64,000 nt of DNA, from contig JAJNNQ010000137.1 of NCBI GenBank assembly GCA_027886175.1, forward strand, positions 30,304,001-30,368,000, written 5' to 3'. Position numbers and translations under genes: made by a program. The notes below the pieces were generated by a model, which was given only the letters and a program-made list of their open reading frames with translations, did not search any database and was not told where the DNA came from. Positions within the stretch are counted from its first letter, which is position 1, and the number at the start of each line of letters is the position of its first letter. Positions 47,720 through 61,330 of this stretch are shown here, one piece after another. This DNA comes from Phylloscopus collybita. Lineage: Eukaryota; Chordata; Aves; Passeriformes; Phylloscopidae.

Positions 47720-50700
47720 CGTCCTGGTCAGGGACTCTTCCTTACTGCAGCTCACAGGACAGGTGTGGTGTGGACAGATGGTAATTCTGCTGATAGGCTA
47801 TGACCGGAGAGAGCTCAAGTGAAATTGTGTCAAACCATCCAGGTCTGGGGAGGTCTGAGTCTCTTCAGCAGCAGTGCTGATGAGGGTCCCCATAAAGCCC
47901 AGAGCCAAAATAACAGTAGCCTGAAGCATCAATGACTTTTCCACAGAGCCAGGATAGTTATATTTGATCTGGTCCCTCTGTCTTTATGCTTCTGGATGTA
48001 GAAATCATCTCTATATAATCATACTAGAACTTAAAAAATTCATAATTTAAACTGTTTAGTGAAAAATTAAATTGAGTTTGGCCTAGTTTCTCCACAAAAC
48101 AAAAAAGAGACATTCTTAAGTTGGGGGAAGAAAGAAAGAGTTAGAAATATGAGGAGGAAGTAGAAGTATTGTTGGGACAAGCATTCAGGACCTGGTGTTG
48201 TTGTAGTGCTCAGAGTAAACCATGGTGTTTAAGTTTTCCTATTCATGGAAAATCTTGTTAATTTTCACTTTTGAAAGCATAGATTCAGGTTTCCCTCTCA
48301 CTTAAATACTATAAATGGCACGTTTCATTACGAATTTGTATTTTTCTCAAAAAATATCTACAAGGTTTTTTTGCTTTTGTCACTGCTTCTCCATGAAAAT
48401 AACCCACCAGATATATTTTAGCTCCAGAGTAGTTTTATTGAATTTCACGTGTTTTAAGCTACATTTCTATTACAGTTTTTTTCAATAACTTCCAATAAAG
48501 AGATACTATACAAGAATGGTCTTTTGACAATATTTTTGTTACGAAAAATGCCTTTCTTTCTTAGAGCTTCCTGTAAATTCTTTCCTTATCCAAACTCATG
48601 ATAAAGATGAATTTGCTGTTCTTGCTAACAATTATTACACTCTTTTCCAAGGCCAGTTACAAGAAAATAAATATTTAGAGCTGTATGTGCAGTTACCCTT
48701 TTTGTCATTCAGCTCAGCATATGAAACAGTTGAGAACCACAAGGAAACATTTTAATATGTTTTGCTCTCATTAGCCTTGAAATTAGCTGCAAAAATAATG
48801 CACACTTATGCATAACTCCTTTGTTATAGGCATGGTGTGACAGGATTCCTGAGACCAAACTCAGATTTTTGCAAGGGCTCTTTATAAGTACTTACTTATT
48901 TAATGGAAGTAAAGTTACCAAATACCACACCTGCTATGTATTACATGGTTTCTAAAGTATAGCCCTGTATTTCTTTGAAAGGAGTAAGCATGGAAAAATT
49001 ACATTAAAAAATGATGTGTCAACCAGATAATTTTCCCTTAAGATATAATTGAATCATAGAGGCTGATTCTTGCTGCTGTGTTACTCAGTGAACAACAATA
49101 CAGCCTGATATAAAGTATTGTTTTGCTTTATGTTGATATTCTTCTTGACTGAGTGACACTGCATTGTATCAGCATAATAGAACCAGAATCATTCAACAGT
49201 ATCTCAAACATTAGAATAATTAATAAGCAATTTTGGGCATAAAAAATACCGAGTTCTGGCACAGCCACAGTTTGAATGGATTGACTGGGATTTAACTCAA
49301 GGTTTGCTCAGTACGAGACTGGTCTGAAAGAGAGCAAATGTAGTTACCAAATCAATGACATATGACCACAACAGAAGCATATTTGATGGAAAAAGGAAAT
49401 TGAGAAATCCAAGACAATAAGATAAGGCAGTGGTCTCTTCATGGTTTGTTAAAGTTAGGAAATGTGTAACCTAAGAGACCAACTTGCCCCATATTTTTGC
49501 AACTCTCATTCAGAGCTGGTATTTTGCATTTCAAGCAGTATTGTTACTTGAAAGGAAAAGTTGAAACTTAGATGATTATTTTCATTTTTCCCCCACTTTG
49601 TTATGTGTAAATGAAAGTTCAGACTTCTTTTTGTTGTTACTTTCTCATATTTTACCTCAAAACCCAGATACTCTTTGGACCGGAACATTCTTTTCTACTT
49701 ATTCCTGATTACCAGGTGCTGTTGACTGACTGAAAATCATGAGTTAGTAGTAACTGAAGGGTTAGGCCTGACTTTGTTAGCCCATATGAGACTAGCCCAC
49801 CTATTAATGTCATCTGCTAATGGGGTGAAAGGACTGACTTACACAAGCTTTTGTCACCTGGCTGCAACTTTTTCCCAGCTGTAAATATTTATTCTCCTAC
49901 CTAGCTCCAGTCTCCATCAGAACTGAATATCTGGTTACTTACTAACATTATTCTATCAAAATGATTTGAGTGACTTTAAATACGTCCTAGTGGGAGATTA
50001 AAAATCAAGCAAACAAAAAATAACCCGTGAATCAAATTTGACAGAACTGGGCTAGAGGAGACTGTGCATGCAGTGGCACCTCCCCTGGGATGGAGGCCTG
50101 AGAGAGCAGCTTGGGGACATCTGTATGGGTAACCACTGACTCTGAATGTGCCGAGCCAGAGAAGCTTATCTGATAAGCCTGTCTTTAAATCTAGCCTCAC
50201 CTGCAGTGCATTTTTTGGTTAAGAAAAAAGTGTGAGGTGACAGCAGCATCAGTGAAATAGCAACAACAAAACATCTAAAGGAACAAACATTCCCAGGTAA
50301 AGGAGGTATTTTTTAGCTGTAATTTTTAGGCTTTGGGGTGGGGGATATAAGTTAGTAATTTATTTTAATGCCTGTGATTAACTTGCCTTTGGAAGGCACA
50401 ACTACTGCTAAAAACGTGGTGACTTCTCACCTTCACTGAAGGTTTTATAGAAACTTGGAGCAGTTTTTCACACCTCTGCACAGCTGCTCCCCAGCTACTG
50501 GAGGGTATTTCTCAGGATGTCAGTCTGTGTTAAGAAGATAATGCCAGTTCAAGGAATCCTGCCTCCTCGCATGTGCTTCTTCTGCTCGTCTCTCATTCCT
50601 GCCCCTACACCACAATTTATTACCCTCTCCAGGCTTTCTCATGACCTAGACCCTTTCTGCAATTCACCTTCTAAAAGAGCCTCACTAACAGCTTCATGAG

Positions 50701-53700
50701 GATTGCTGTGGGGGCAGCAAACTGGTGTGGTGAAAGAGGAGAAACCTCGGTTTCTTAAACTGGTTTTGCTGTGGAAGCCAGTGACAAGTGAAGCAACCAT
50801 TGAGAACAATAATGTCTAAAATTATTGTAGAATAAATATGTTAAAATGTTCTAGAAATTATTTGGAAGACCGAAGATGACTGGGTACAGGTGTGACTTTT
50901 TTTTTCAACTTTTCAAAGACAAATAATCTGAAAATATGCACATTTATTATGCTTTCCAACACGACAAAACAAGAGCAACCGAATTTTGTCTTTAACTTTC
51001 AGATCCATAGAACACTGTGTATGATATAGAAAACCTAATTATTTTGGTCACTTGCATCTGAAATTTGCTACTTAGAAGCATAAGAAGTAAAGCATTGAAT
51101 CAACATTGTAGCAATTGTAAAAGGTTGCTCTTATAAAGCAGCTGTTTCACCCTGGCCAAGAGCGTGAGAACCGTTGCAGCTTTGTTCATTGGTGAAAGTC
51201 ATTTCAGGTAAAGTTTTAAAACCAGTGTAATCTGGACAACAGTGAGTTCTTTTGTACTGTTTCTTCCTGTATCTGTGAAGCTCCTGCTAGAACAGAATCC
51301 CAGTAATTTGAGAATGAGAACATTTGAGAACACCTATAACATGAGCAGTAATCATAGTTCAACAAGCCAAACACTGATTTATAGCATTCTGTGTAGGAAG
51401 ATTACTAACAGGCAAGAGTCCAAAATACTTTAACCATCATAAATGTTTCCAAGAAAATATCTGACTTTAATAATGACTATGCAGTATGTAGGAAACATGA
51501 ATGCTAGAGGTTAAGAGATCAGCAAAGGGTTCTCAGCAACACGAATTTAACACAGGAAGCAATGGGGAAAGTCTAAGACAAAGCTGTTCAGCTAAAGCCA
51601 GAAGGGAAGCTGAGGAAAGAAAAAGAAAACATTGGGTCATAAATATGATGACATCTCTACGCCAGGAAGATGAGTCACAATAGTTATAAACCCTGGGTAC
51701 AAAAAGTTCATAGACTCTAGAAAGTCAGAGTTGGTAATTTTGTCATGTTTGCACCATAGATAAATCTATTTCCGCTTTTGATGAAAAAGTCGAGGGAGTG
51801 CAAATGTGATCAGGTGAAGCACATGGTAAGTCACATACTCAAGTGTACTTAGTAAAATATAATAATGTGTCAATGAATTCTTTTCAGGTGAAGCAGAGAA
51901 GGGGTTTTCTTTAAAGTACTTAGGCACACAGGTAAAATATTGCAGAGGTTTAAGCAGAAGAAAAACATGTTGTTCTAACTTGCTTAGATCTAGAACCCGT
52001 CAGCTAATTAAAGAAGCTGAGGAAAGTGACATGACCATCTCTGTGCTTTCAAATGAGGAGAAATACAAATGCTGGGAGAAGTTGAATTCTCTGGCTTTCA
52101 CTCAGGAAAGCTCTCAAGCACGCTCTTATTTTTAAGCTCAAATGTTCCAATATAAATCATTGGTGATGCTTCAACAACTTACACTATCAAGTTGTTAAAA
52201 TGTTTCATGTTTGGGGTTTTTTCATTATCTTTCATATGTGTTGTAGGTTCTCCTGCTGCAAAGCAGCAAGCTGCTACATGTGTCTTGTAACTGTGGGTAC
52301 AGAGGAATTTACTATGTAAGCATTTTGTTTCATATTTTGTGAACTATGTGCCCTTACCTCAAGTCTTTGCTGTAGATTCATTGTAGCACAGAAATACTGC
52401 AAAACTAACAGAAATTCAGCGGAGGGGATGGGGGATAATGCTTCTTTATTGTCAGAAGACATTTATTTGTGGGAGACTTTATGGAGCAAGAGCAATTTAT
52501 CACAAGTTTTATTGCTTTGCATGTGAGGTTGGGTAACGATTTAATAAAACTCTATTGTTTGCTAACTGGAGTCGTGGCATTCTGTAGAGGAAAGGGACCT
52601 TTTATGGAACAGTACAGAAACACTCTGGCTGTCATATTTGTAAAGGAAATAATCTACATTCATTTCTTAATAGTAAAGGGGCTTGAGGTTATGCAAGTAC
52701 ATGGATGCTAGATGGTGTTTAGCTATTTAAGAGACAGACTACTCCATTATTTTCCCCCTAGTTCTTCCTGTTTTGTTCATAGTAGTTTTAGCATTTGTTT
52801 GCACTTGCAGCTTCCTGCTTCTAGAGAAAAAGAAATTATTTTTGAGAAGTAGAGGGTTTACTGCCTGCAATATATAAAACTGTGGTTTGATTATATTTTA
52901 GGGCAGCCTCTACCCATATTCTGTGTTCAGTTAATACTTTATGAAGAATAACATCCTCTTCTCCTTCATTGTTTCTGTTGATTCTGTGTCTTGGGATTTT
53001 AACAGGAAGAGAGGCTCCAGTTTAATGCCAGAGTTAGCAACTAAGGGTTTAAAAAAATACAGGCTAAGCAATTACCACAGAAGTGGCCAGAGCAGCTAGT
53101 TTGACTGTGGGTCTAAGATTTTCCGAAGTTTTCTTTTAAGCAGTGGTTCTGGTTACAGCTGATTTTAATAATCATAGTTAATACTGATTTTCTTCATGGT
53201 ATCCTGTTTGCAGCATCTGGACAGGCAGAACCCTGATTTCTGCCAACAATTTCCAGGCAACACAGTAAGAGGCAAATGCTAACACTGCTGTCAGTACCAG
53301 AGAGATTATCACTACAGTTTAAAAGACTGCAAGCTGAGAATAGATTGGCCTATATTGTTGGACTTTTCCTTAAAAATGGAACAAAAAGTAAATTCAGATC
53401 CAAAATCTACTTACTTGGCTTCTGCATATCATTTTGATATAGCAAATTAGCAAATGCTTCTAGGTGTACACAAGTCTAAAATAAAGTGTAGTAAAAGTAA
53501 GTACAAACTTTTTTTTTTCCTTTTTTTTTTTCTTTTTTTTTTCTATTTCTTTTTCTTTTTTTCTCCTGAATGTTTAAACCAGTGCACAGTGGCCAGCATT
53601 GAAGTGCTTCTGATCATCTGCTGGTCTGTATTGGGAGGCTCTGCATTGGGACACAAGAAAAGGATTTTATTTTACAGTCTGGGGAAGCAGTTGCTGTCTT

Positions 53701-56600
53701 TTAAAATATGGAAATTTGAATCACTGCAGCCTGTGAACTACTCTACGTTTTGTACCACAAGAAAGAATGAATAAACTGCATCCTCTGTGCATACCAGGCT
53801 TGGGTACAACAGCACTTGCTGGTGTGAGAATGTACCTTCTGTTTACTCTTTCTGTAAAAAATGTGTTTTGTGAAATTTATGCCTCTAAATAGCACAATAT
53901 TTACTATTCTTTGGAAATTACCTTGCTTTATAAGTGTTCAAGTTTTCTTTTCTTCAGCTTGGAAGATGCTGTTGGACTTTGAATTACCTGTCTCAAAGGA
54001 AGGAAGCCAGTTAAAAAACAGAAACTCTTGATCCATCTTTCTCACAAGCATCATGATGTTATTCCACTGTCCTGGGATGAATAATATCAGATAAACCTTT
54101 TTGATTTTAAGGTGCTTTTGCATAGGAAGGATAAGACTTGAGGTGTGTGCTATTACCAATGATGTGCTGCATAATAGAAAAGTTCCTGGCTTTAAAGTTC
54201 CTCCTGCTGCTGGTGGTCGGTGGCACTCGAGGCTGAACTGTTGCTTCAGAGTGGCTGAATGAGCCAGTATTTCAGCTGTGTCTCTGATGAGGAGAATGCT
54301 CAATATTTGTGCTGAGTATTTTACTGATACATTCCTGTGTTGATTTTTGATTTTTTTTCTTAAAGAAATCCCCATAAACTGTTTACAGCTATCTCAAATT
54401 TGTAAAAAAAGTTCTGATCTCTAGGTTCTTCACAACTATTGAATTATGTGCTTAGTTACAATTAGCTTCTTAGCCTGATCAGTTCTGTTCTCATTGCATA
54501 TATTTGTATATTAATGGTATGTGAATGCAAATGAGAGCATGACAACACCCAAACAAATCTAAATTTTAATTTGCGTGAATCCTGTTTGAGGGTTTGGCCT
54601 AGTGTTGTTCAAAATACAGTGCTTCTGAATCAGAAGCTATAAACTTACAAGAGAGAGTGCTGGAAATAAGCCATGGACATCTTGTTCTTATTAGACATGA
54701 GATAAATCATTCTGACAGATTTCAAACCTGCTGAAATAGTGTTCATTAAAATTTTCAGCATTACTGGGAGCACATTTTACCTATCTCTTTAAGGATGACT
54801 ATAAAAAAGGGAGAAGACAAGTATATATGATGAAAAACAACGTGAGAAAAGAGTCCAAGAGCTGACTGTGAAAAAGAAAGAGACACACTGGGAAAGCAGA
54901 AGAGAAAAAAAATGACAATTTTTGGAGTTATGTCTGTTTAGGACTCAGACTGTGCCAAACCTTGGACTTGGAGGCTGTTCTGCCCTTAATACGTTGCACA
55001 TGATTGTCTGTAGCTAGAAAAACATTTTTTGTGGTTTTAAAAAAATTGAATTATCCTTATATGAAATAACATAAACTATGAGTTTAAATGACAGAGTAAA
55101 AAGAAATTAAATTCATTTTGTAAACCCTCAGAGAGCTTAAAAATCCCTTAGGTTCACAAAACCTCAAGCTCCATAAGGTTCATGTATTCCCAGAGTAGGA
55201 CACCCAATGAGGTTATTTCCATGAGCTTTAATTAAGTTATCATCAGGCTCTTTCTATTTAGCTAATGGTTTCTCCTTTCAGGACATGTTTGTGTTAAGGA
55301 CAAGATCCAAAATACCCCTATTGACAGTTCCTGTGCGATCTAGATAGAAGTTAGTTAAGAAGATACATTATAAAACCTGGGTAGCTTTCAAAGGTACAAG
55401 ACCATGGGCAGTTGAGTATTATTATGACTTTCAGTTTATTTCAGCAGCTATGTCTTGTTCTGGGCATGCTCATTTGTTTTTTGAATCTGCAGTTTTATCC
55501 ATTGGAAGCATTTCTTGCGTCTAAGCTCCAGAGAGGGTGGTCTTTAGTGTACTCCTTATAATAAAATTATCTCCTGTTGGCTGCCTGCTAGTAATTCCCT
55601 ACTCAACAGGACCTTTTAGCTTGTTCCTCAGGAATGCCAGTCTCCACCCTGTACGATGTCCAGGCCCCCAGCTTAACAAACCTTAACAAACTAATCTTGT
55701 ACCTTAACAAACTAACCGTGGCCGTTTTTCAGACCTTGGGCTGCTACTGGGCACTGTGGAGCTGCCTCTAAGCATCAGCTTCAAAAGGCTTGCAGCCCTC
55801 AAACCTGCAGCTGCCTCCTGCCTTCTAGGTAAGTAATGCCTACCAAGTGGGTGCCAAAGCAGGGGCGTGTGTGGAGTTAGACAGTGAAACAAGCTGATGT
55901 GAATAGTCAATATCAGTAAACTCTGATAATCAGCAGAGATACCTCAGGGCTGGGTGAGCACAAGGATGGCTGTGCTAGGTCAGAGCAAGGATTCACACAA
56001 GCCAATATGGTGTCTGTGATACTTACGGGGTGGGGAGGAGTTCTGATCTTGAAGGTGGTTTTTGAGAGGGAGTCTCATTACTAGTACTTCAAGTAGTCTG
56101 ACAGCTGCAACTTCCCCAGGTCCAGGGAACTTCACTTTAAAATTTGTGATGTGGGAGATTGTTTATGTTCTTTATCCTGAATTTAAAAGTGTTTCCACTT
56201 CCAAACTAGCATTAAACTCAAGTGAATGCCTTCATTCAGGAAAAATTTAGAAAGGTGATCTGGTTACTGCTTAAGTCCATATCAACTTTTATCATATTTG
56301 ATGTTCTTTGTAAGGAATTCTACCCATTTAATGAAAACTACACCTGTTCAGTTCATTTTGAATTCTTATTTGGAACTTCAGTTGATAGTGTTCACTTTTG
56401 AAATGGTAGATGCAGTACAAAATCGGTGCCAGACTACCCTCTCCATGACACCTGTGATTTTACACATTTCTGGCACATTCCTCAGTCGTCTGTTTCCCTG
56501 ACTAGAGTCCTGAGTTGTTTGATCATTTCTTTATTTGGGGCTATTTCAGACTTCTGATGACCTGCCCTTGCTCTTTTACCAATTTTTATTAATTAATTAT
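47720..56600. other. Intergenic region, no gene recognised
   Basis: AT-rich DNA. A T-rich tract with interruptions lies at 53508-53562. A short CTTAACAAACYWA-like repeat occurs three times at about 55672-55716. Open frames are short, and none has a family signature or plausible exon partners. Confidence 0.55.
53508..53562. repeat. T-rich low-complexity tract
   Basis: About 55 bp of T runs broken by single C or A bases. On the minus strand it is an A-rich tract; no retrocopy is evident next to it. Confidence 0.9.
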
Positions 56601-56603
56601 TTG

Positions 56604-56604
<1 letters not shown>

Positions 56605-56656
<52 letters not shown>
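56605..56656. repeat. (ATT)n trinucleotide microsatellite
   Basis: About 17 perfect copies of TTA/ATT, preceded by AT-rich sequence. Confidence 0.97.
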
Positions 56657-57807
56657 GATTTATTACTTTGTTTAGAGCCCCATTTCTTTATTCAGCTTTG
56701 GAGGTATCTGTAAATTATAGGTGGAGTCTTCCTCCAGTCAGAACCCTTCCTCAGTGTTATTAACCTGATCAGACAAAAATGACTAATTTTAATTTTTAGT
56801 GCCTAATTTTTCTTAGGACGCTTTTATGTACATGCATCAGTGTGAGTATATGTGGGTGCTTGAGATTTGCTTTACCTGCACTCCTACCATGGATAACACA
56901 AAGCTATTTACACATTACTGTACTTGGAGCAGGTTTGGAAACTCAGGTGTCCTGCTTTCCTGGCCAGTATATGACCCCGTGGCTGGGGACTCGCACAGGC
57001 TCTTTCTTGTGCTCAAATCACAGGATTGTCACTTCAGCCATAATGCAATGTGATTGCTTCAGGGACATCCTTACTGCAGCAGGGCTTTGCCTCCTGCTTC
57101 AGGCCATCTCTGAGAGATGGCAGAGATAGGTTTGTGTTTGCTTGGGATCTGGAGCAGGTTTTTCTTATCATCTGCAATTGCTAAACTATTGCACAACAGG
57201 GCCTCTCCTCCCAGTGAAACATCTGCTGTAATACTTCCTCCATTACTTATTCCTGTAGTAGGGAGTGTGTGCATGTACCACATAGCATTAGGAAGTGTGC
57301 ACAGTGCACTGCAAGTATCAGGGGCCATGGGTCATAGAGCAGTTGCTGGTGACTTTGGACCATGTGCAGATAGATAGTGTACTGTGCTGACAAAGGCATA
57401 GGGGCATAGAGGAAAGACAAAATCCTAGGAGTCATTTGGGACTCAGTAAGTGCACAAACTTAACTTGATCTCCATAAGATGTTGATGGTATTTCATGGAA
57501 AGTTGTTGAGCAGCAAGTGCATTGTCATCGTCGTCAGCATCGTGCAGCACTGTCAACCAGCCTAAGAGGTCAGCAACATCCTAGGTGTGTGATGTGAACT
57601 CACTAGGAAATGGCTGTTTCACTAGAAATCATCTCTATGGGTTCACAGAGGTGGTATTGTTGTTATCTCTGTGTAATCCATGGACTAGGAGAGGAGAAGG
57701 ATTTAGAATTGTCTAAGCCAAGATCACTCAGAAAATCTCTTACAGAGCCCAGAAGTGATACCTGACACCTGCTGCCTAGAGTCCTAGTACCATAGCTGGC
57801 CATGAAA

Positions 57808-57863
57808 CTTCCTTCCCTTCCCTTGCTTCCCTTTCTTCCCTTGCTTCCCTTTCTTCCCTTCCT
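57808..57863. repeat. CT-rich tandem repeat with a duplicated 18-bp unit
   Basis: A pyrimidine-only stretch apart from a few G. The 18-bp unit TTGCTTCCCTTTCTTCCC occurs twice exactly (57823-57840 and 57841-57858) within a looser CTTCC repeat. The minus-strand frame through it gives a Lys/Arg/Gly-rich artefact. Confidence 0.92.
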
Positions 57864-59430
57864 CTCATGCTTTCTACTGTTCTTCTGAGAAGAAAAGTAA
57901 TTGCTTGTAGGGAACACAGAGAAGCGGGTCAATGGTTCACGGAGTTGGTTAGAATCTTTCTTTCACTGATTTTCTTTCCCTCTAAGCATGTCCATAGCTT
58001 ATTGCTTTCATAGACATTTAGAAAATAATGGATCAGTCATATTATTTGTTTGTGAAGAGAAAGGTCTGTCTGGTTTTCATTCAAGAGGAAGAAAATGAAC
58101 TGTCACAACCTTTCTTGGGGACAGCTGATTTAAAATCTAGGTGACTAAAACTGGAAATTAACTGGCATAGAGGTACTCAGTTTAGAAATGTATTAATAGA
58201 ACATTAAGATTGTCATTTATACCCATAGCTAACAGAACTTTCATCTGTGTCTTGTGACATTTCTACTCACTGTTATCAAGTACAAGCAAGGCAACTTTCT
58301 GGTCAAGTATCTGTAAAGTAATTGTGAACTGATTAGGGTAAAATAGTGGGCTGAAGTGATTTTAGTAAAAGGACGTGTCAGATTTTTGTGATTTGGGGTT
58401 TTGCTTACCTGTTGTTGTAGGTAAAAGCAAGGGAGAGATGGAGAGAAGGAAATTCACCTTCATCTTTTCCAGAAGAGACAAGGTAATACTTTAATGTGAT
58501 TAATGATTTAATGGTTTCATGACCCACAACTGTCCCAGACAGGGCAAATCACTCTGACTTCACCTCAGGGATGTCAAGATAGAAGCTGGAGCTGCATGGG
58601 TGCTGGTCCCCCTTGACCATTGAGGTCCTGTGTGGTGTTTGTTAAAGGAAACTTTCCAGGTGGAACTCATCTTTAGATCTGTGTAATGGAGTGCATTAAT
58701 GCAACATGGTAATGGAGCTGATTTCTCCTGGAAGGCTTGGGTAAATTTGGAAGGATACTGTGTTCCTTTAGTAGTGTGTTGCTTTTCTGCCCACCTGAGA
58801 TCAGAGTGAGAGTGGCAATGGTGATTGCAGGGAGGCAATTTGAGGTGTATAACTCCATGTGGGAGCTCCTTTTTCTGTGTATGCAAAGGAACAGAAAATT
58901 CAGTTCTCATTGGAGTAAACTAAGAAGGTAAGGCCATGAGAGTTTGTATCTGAATTTGCCTATTTCAGTTTGCAAGTATAATGAGTTGTGAATAAGAGTG
59001 TTCAGAGGCATATTTTTTTTACAAATGCACTATTAGCTATATGCCAACACCACCCTGTTTTGTACAGTTGTTTGAAATTAGTAGAACTATTGTTAAATAA
59101 TGAAATAAAAACATCACTAAATTAGCTGGAGATAAATATGCCTTTCTATGAGCAACACAACAGTTGCCACTGTGGTTCATGGCAGTAATCAATGCCTACT
59201 GATATAGTACCAGAGAGACCCGTGAAAATGCTAAGGAAAGTTTTGTTTTGTTTGAAATCTCATAGGGAAATTTCGAGTAGGGGGATTTAATCTAGAAATC
59301 CTGAGGTACCTAGAAGTAGCTTTAAACAATGACCAAAAAAAAAAAAAAAAAAATAAAATGAATTATTTGTGTTTCATGTAGACAAAAATCAGTTTATCCG
59401 TTTGTTTGTCCCAAAATACACTGTCTCCCT

Positions 59431-59486
59431 GGATGGATATCTACTAGATGGATATCTCCCTAGATGGATATCTACTGATATCCATC
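59431..59486. repeat. Short tandem repeat ending in a perfect hairpin
   Basis: The block AGATGGATATCT occurs three times (the first with G for the leading A). The last copy pairs with its inverse: GATGGATATC (59463-59472), loop TACT, GATATCCATC (59477-59486), a perfect 10-bp stem. Confidence 0.9.
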
Positions 59487-61039
59487 TCAGTAAGGTGAGT
59501 AATTTTACCCTTTCAATGTGTGAAGGTACATGTTTACTATGGTTTGTGTGAGTCTTTTTTGATCATGCATACAAAATAAGGAATTTTGCTCTCAAAGCCT
59601 TACAAGGTCTGGTGCTAGTGAATACATGAGAATAATGGTGCTAACAAAGTTCTCATCCTTTTTTTCACCCATGGCCTCTTTAGCCTCTTTTGAGTGACTA
59701 GTGTTAACATCATTGTCCCCGTGTATTCATGCACAGGAGCTTTTAATCTCAGCTTTTCTGTGCTGAGTGGCTGTGCATATGTGGACACACAGTTGCTGTC
59801 ATGTTAAAAGATGACAAAATGACTTTTGCTGCAAGTATTATCCTACCATTTACTCTTTTCTGCAGTGTATTCACATAGGTGTTCTTTCCAAATCCCTTTA
59901 TTTTATAATATGTAAGCACTTACATCATGCTATTGACATTATTTTTTTGCTTGATATTGAAAACTATGTGTAATATGCATTATGCATAGGTACTAGCGGT
60001 TGTTAGTTACTGTTTTTGAAACAAGTTATATATATATTTCAAGTTACATAATTATTAATATCTGCCTTGAGCATCATAACCTGCTAATGTCAAAATAGAA
60101 AACTGCATTTTTATTCTTGCAAAATAGTAATAAAGGAGTATAACTATCAAAAGTACACTGGAACACAGAGAAATATGTAGAATCAAAACATATTCTCAGC
60201 TATGTTAAAAAGTTACTGGATTGAACTTAAAGGTATGTTCATATATGAAGTGAGAGATACATTAGTTCTGAAGAAATTTAGTAATTTCTGTTTTATGAAT
60301 AGTTTTCAGAGCATAAATTGTATGGTTCATTGATCAGATTGATTTCTTTGCATTATGATTAAAACTATGTTTTGGATGGTTTGTGATTAAGATACTTCTG
60401 AAAATATTTTACATTTCTGTGTCTGCAAAATGAGAGTGTCCTGCATAAATTTTTAATTTATGCAAGATGCCTAATTAAAATAGCATATAATATACCTCTG
60501 AATGAGATAAGTTTGTAATATTTTTGGAAGCAATTGCATGTTTATTGAACAGCAATAATTTGCCTTTATTTTTTGTCTAAGAGTTTATTATTTTCATCTC
60601 ATTTTCCAGAGACACTTCATTACAATGGTGTTTGTTTTATTGCTACTGCAGTATTAAAAAAAAATCTATTACTTATAGATAGAAACTTAATATGGGTTAT
60701 AGTTCCGACTAAAATTGAATGTAAACTCTCTTTAGATTATGGCACCTCATACACAAAATTACTAAGGTCACTTATGATCTTATGAATGAATGAACGACCT
60801 GTGCATCAAAGAGAAATGGGAAAGGGCAAAGGCACTGCAGCTTGTTTTTTCTACTGCACCCCATTTGTAGGCAACAGTACGCAGACGAATATACAGTAAA
60901 AAGAAACAAAGTCTGAAAGTTAATACCCCAGGCGCCAAAGACATGTCTGTGAAAGAGGAATGCAAGCAGACATCTCTATGTGCAGTACATTAGTTCCTAA
61001 TGGGCTCTTTCTCTTTTACAAAGGTCAGATCATTGTATG

Positions 61040-61330
61040 GAATGGAATCCCATCTCAGCAATGTATTACCTGCCTTGGTGTGTGTGGAGTGATGGTGTAG
61101 CTGGGTTTCCTTGCTCTGGGGTGAACACCCCACGGTAAGCAATTAATACTTCCACTGGTAAGACATGGGCAGCTCAACAGGTCAATCCTGTTAATGCTGG
61201 CTGTGTATAAATTGGGCTTTTTATACTGCCAAAGTCTTCTTGGCCTTACAGTGCTGGGTGTCCCTCTAGCACTAGAGGGGCGGGATGCTGAGGAAGGTGC
61301 CTGCACAGGATCATACCCCATCTGGAGTTT
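61040..61330. other. GC-richer segment with perfect palindrome, unclassified
   Basis: About 290 bp less AT-rich than its flanks, holding a TATAAA-like stretch (about 61204-61212) and a perfect inverted repeat CCCTCTAG-CA-CTAGAGGG at 61262-61279. It could be a solo-LTR remnant or an old conserved regulatory element. I cannot assign a family. Confidence 0.3.

Noticed and set aside
49040..49080. GAATCATAGAGG block resembling the CR1 3' terminal repeats
   Set aside because: The resemblance stops after about 10 bp; no CR1 body follows.
52588..52605. GGAAAGGGACC resembling the CR1 consensus
   Set aside because: Flanking sequence does not follow CR1; a chance short match.
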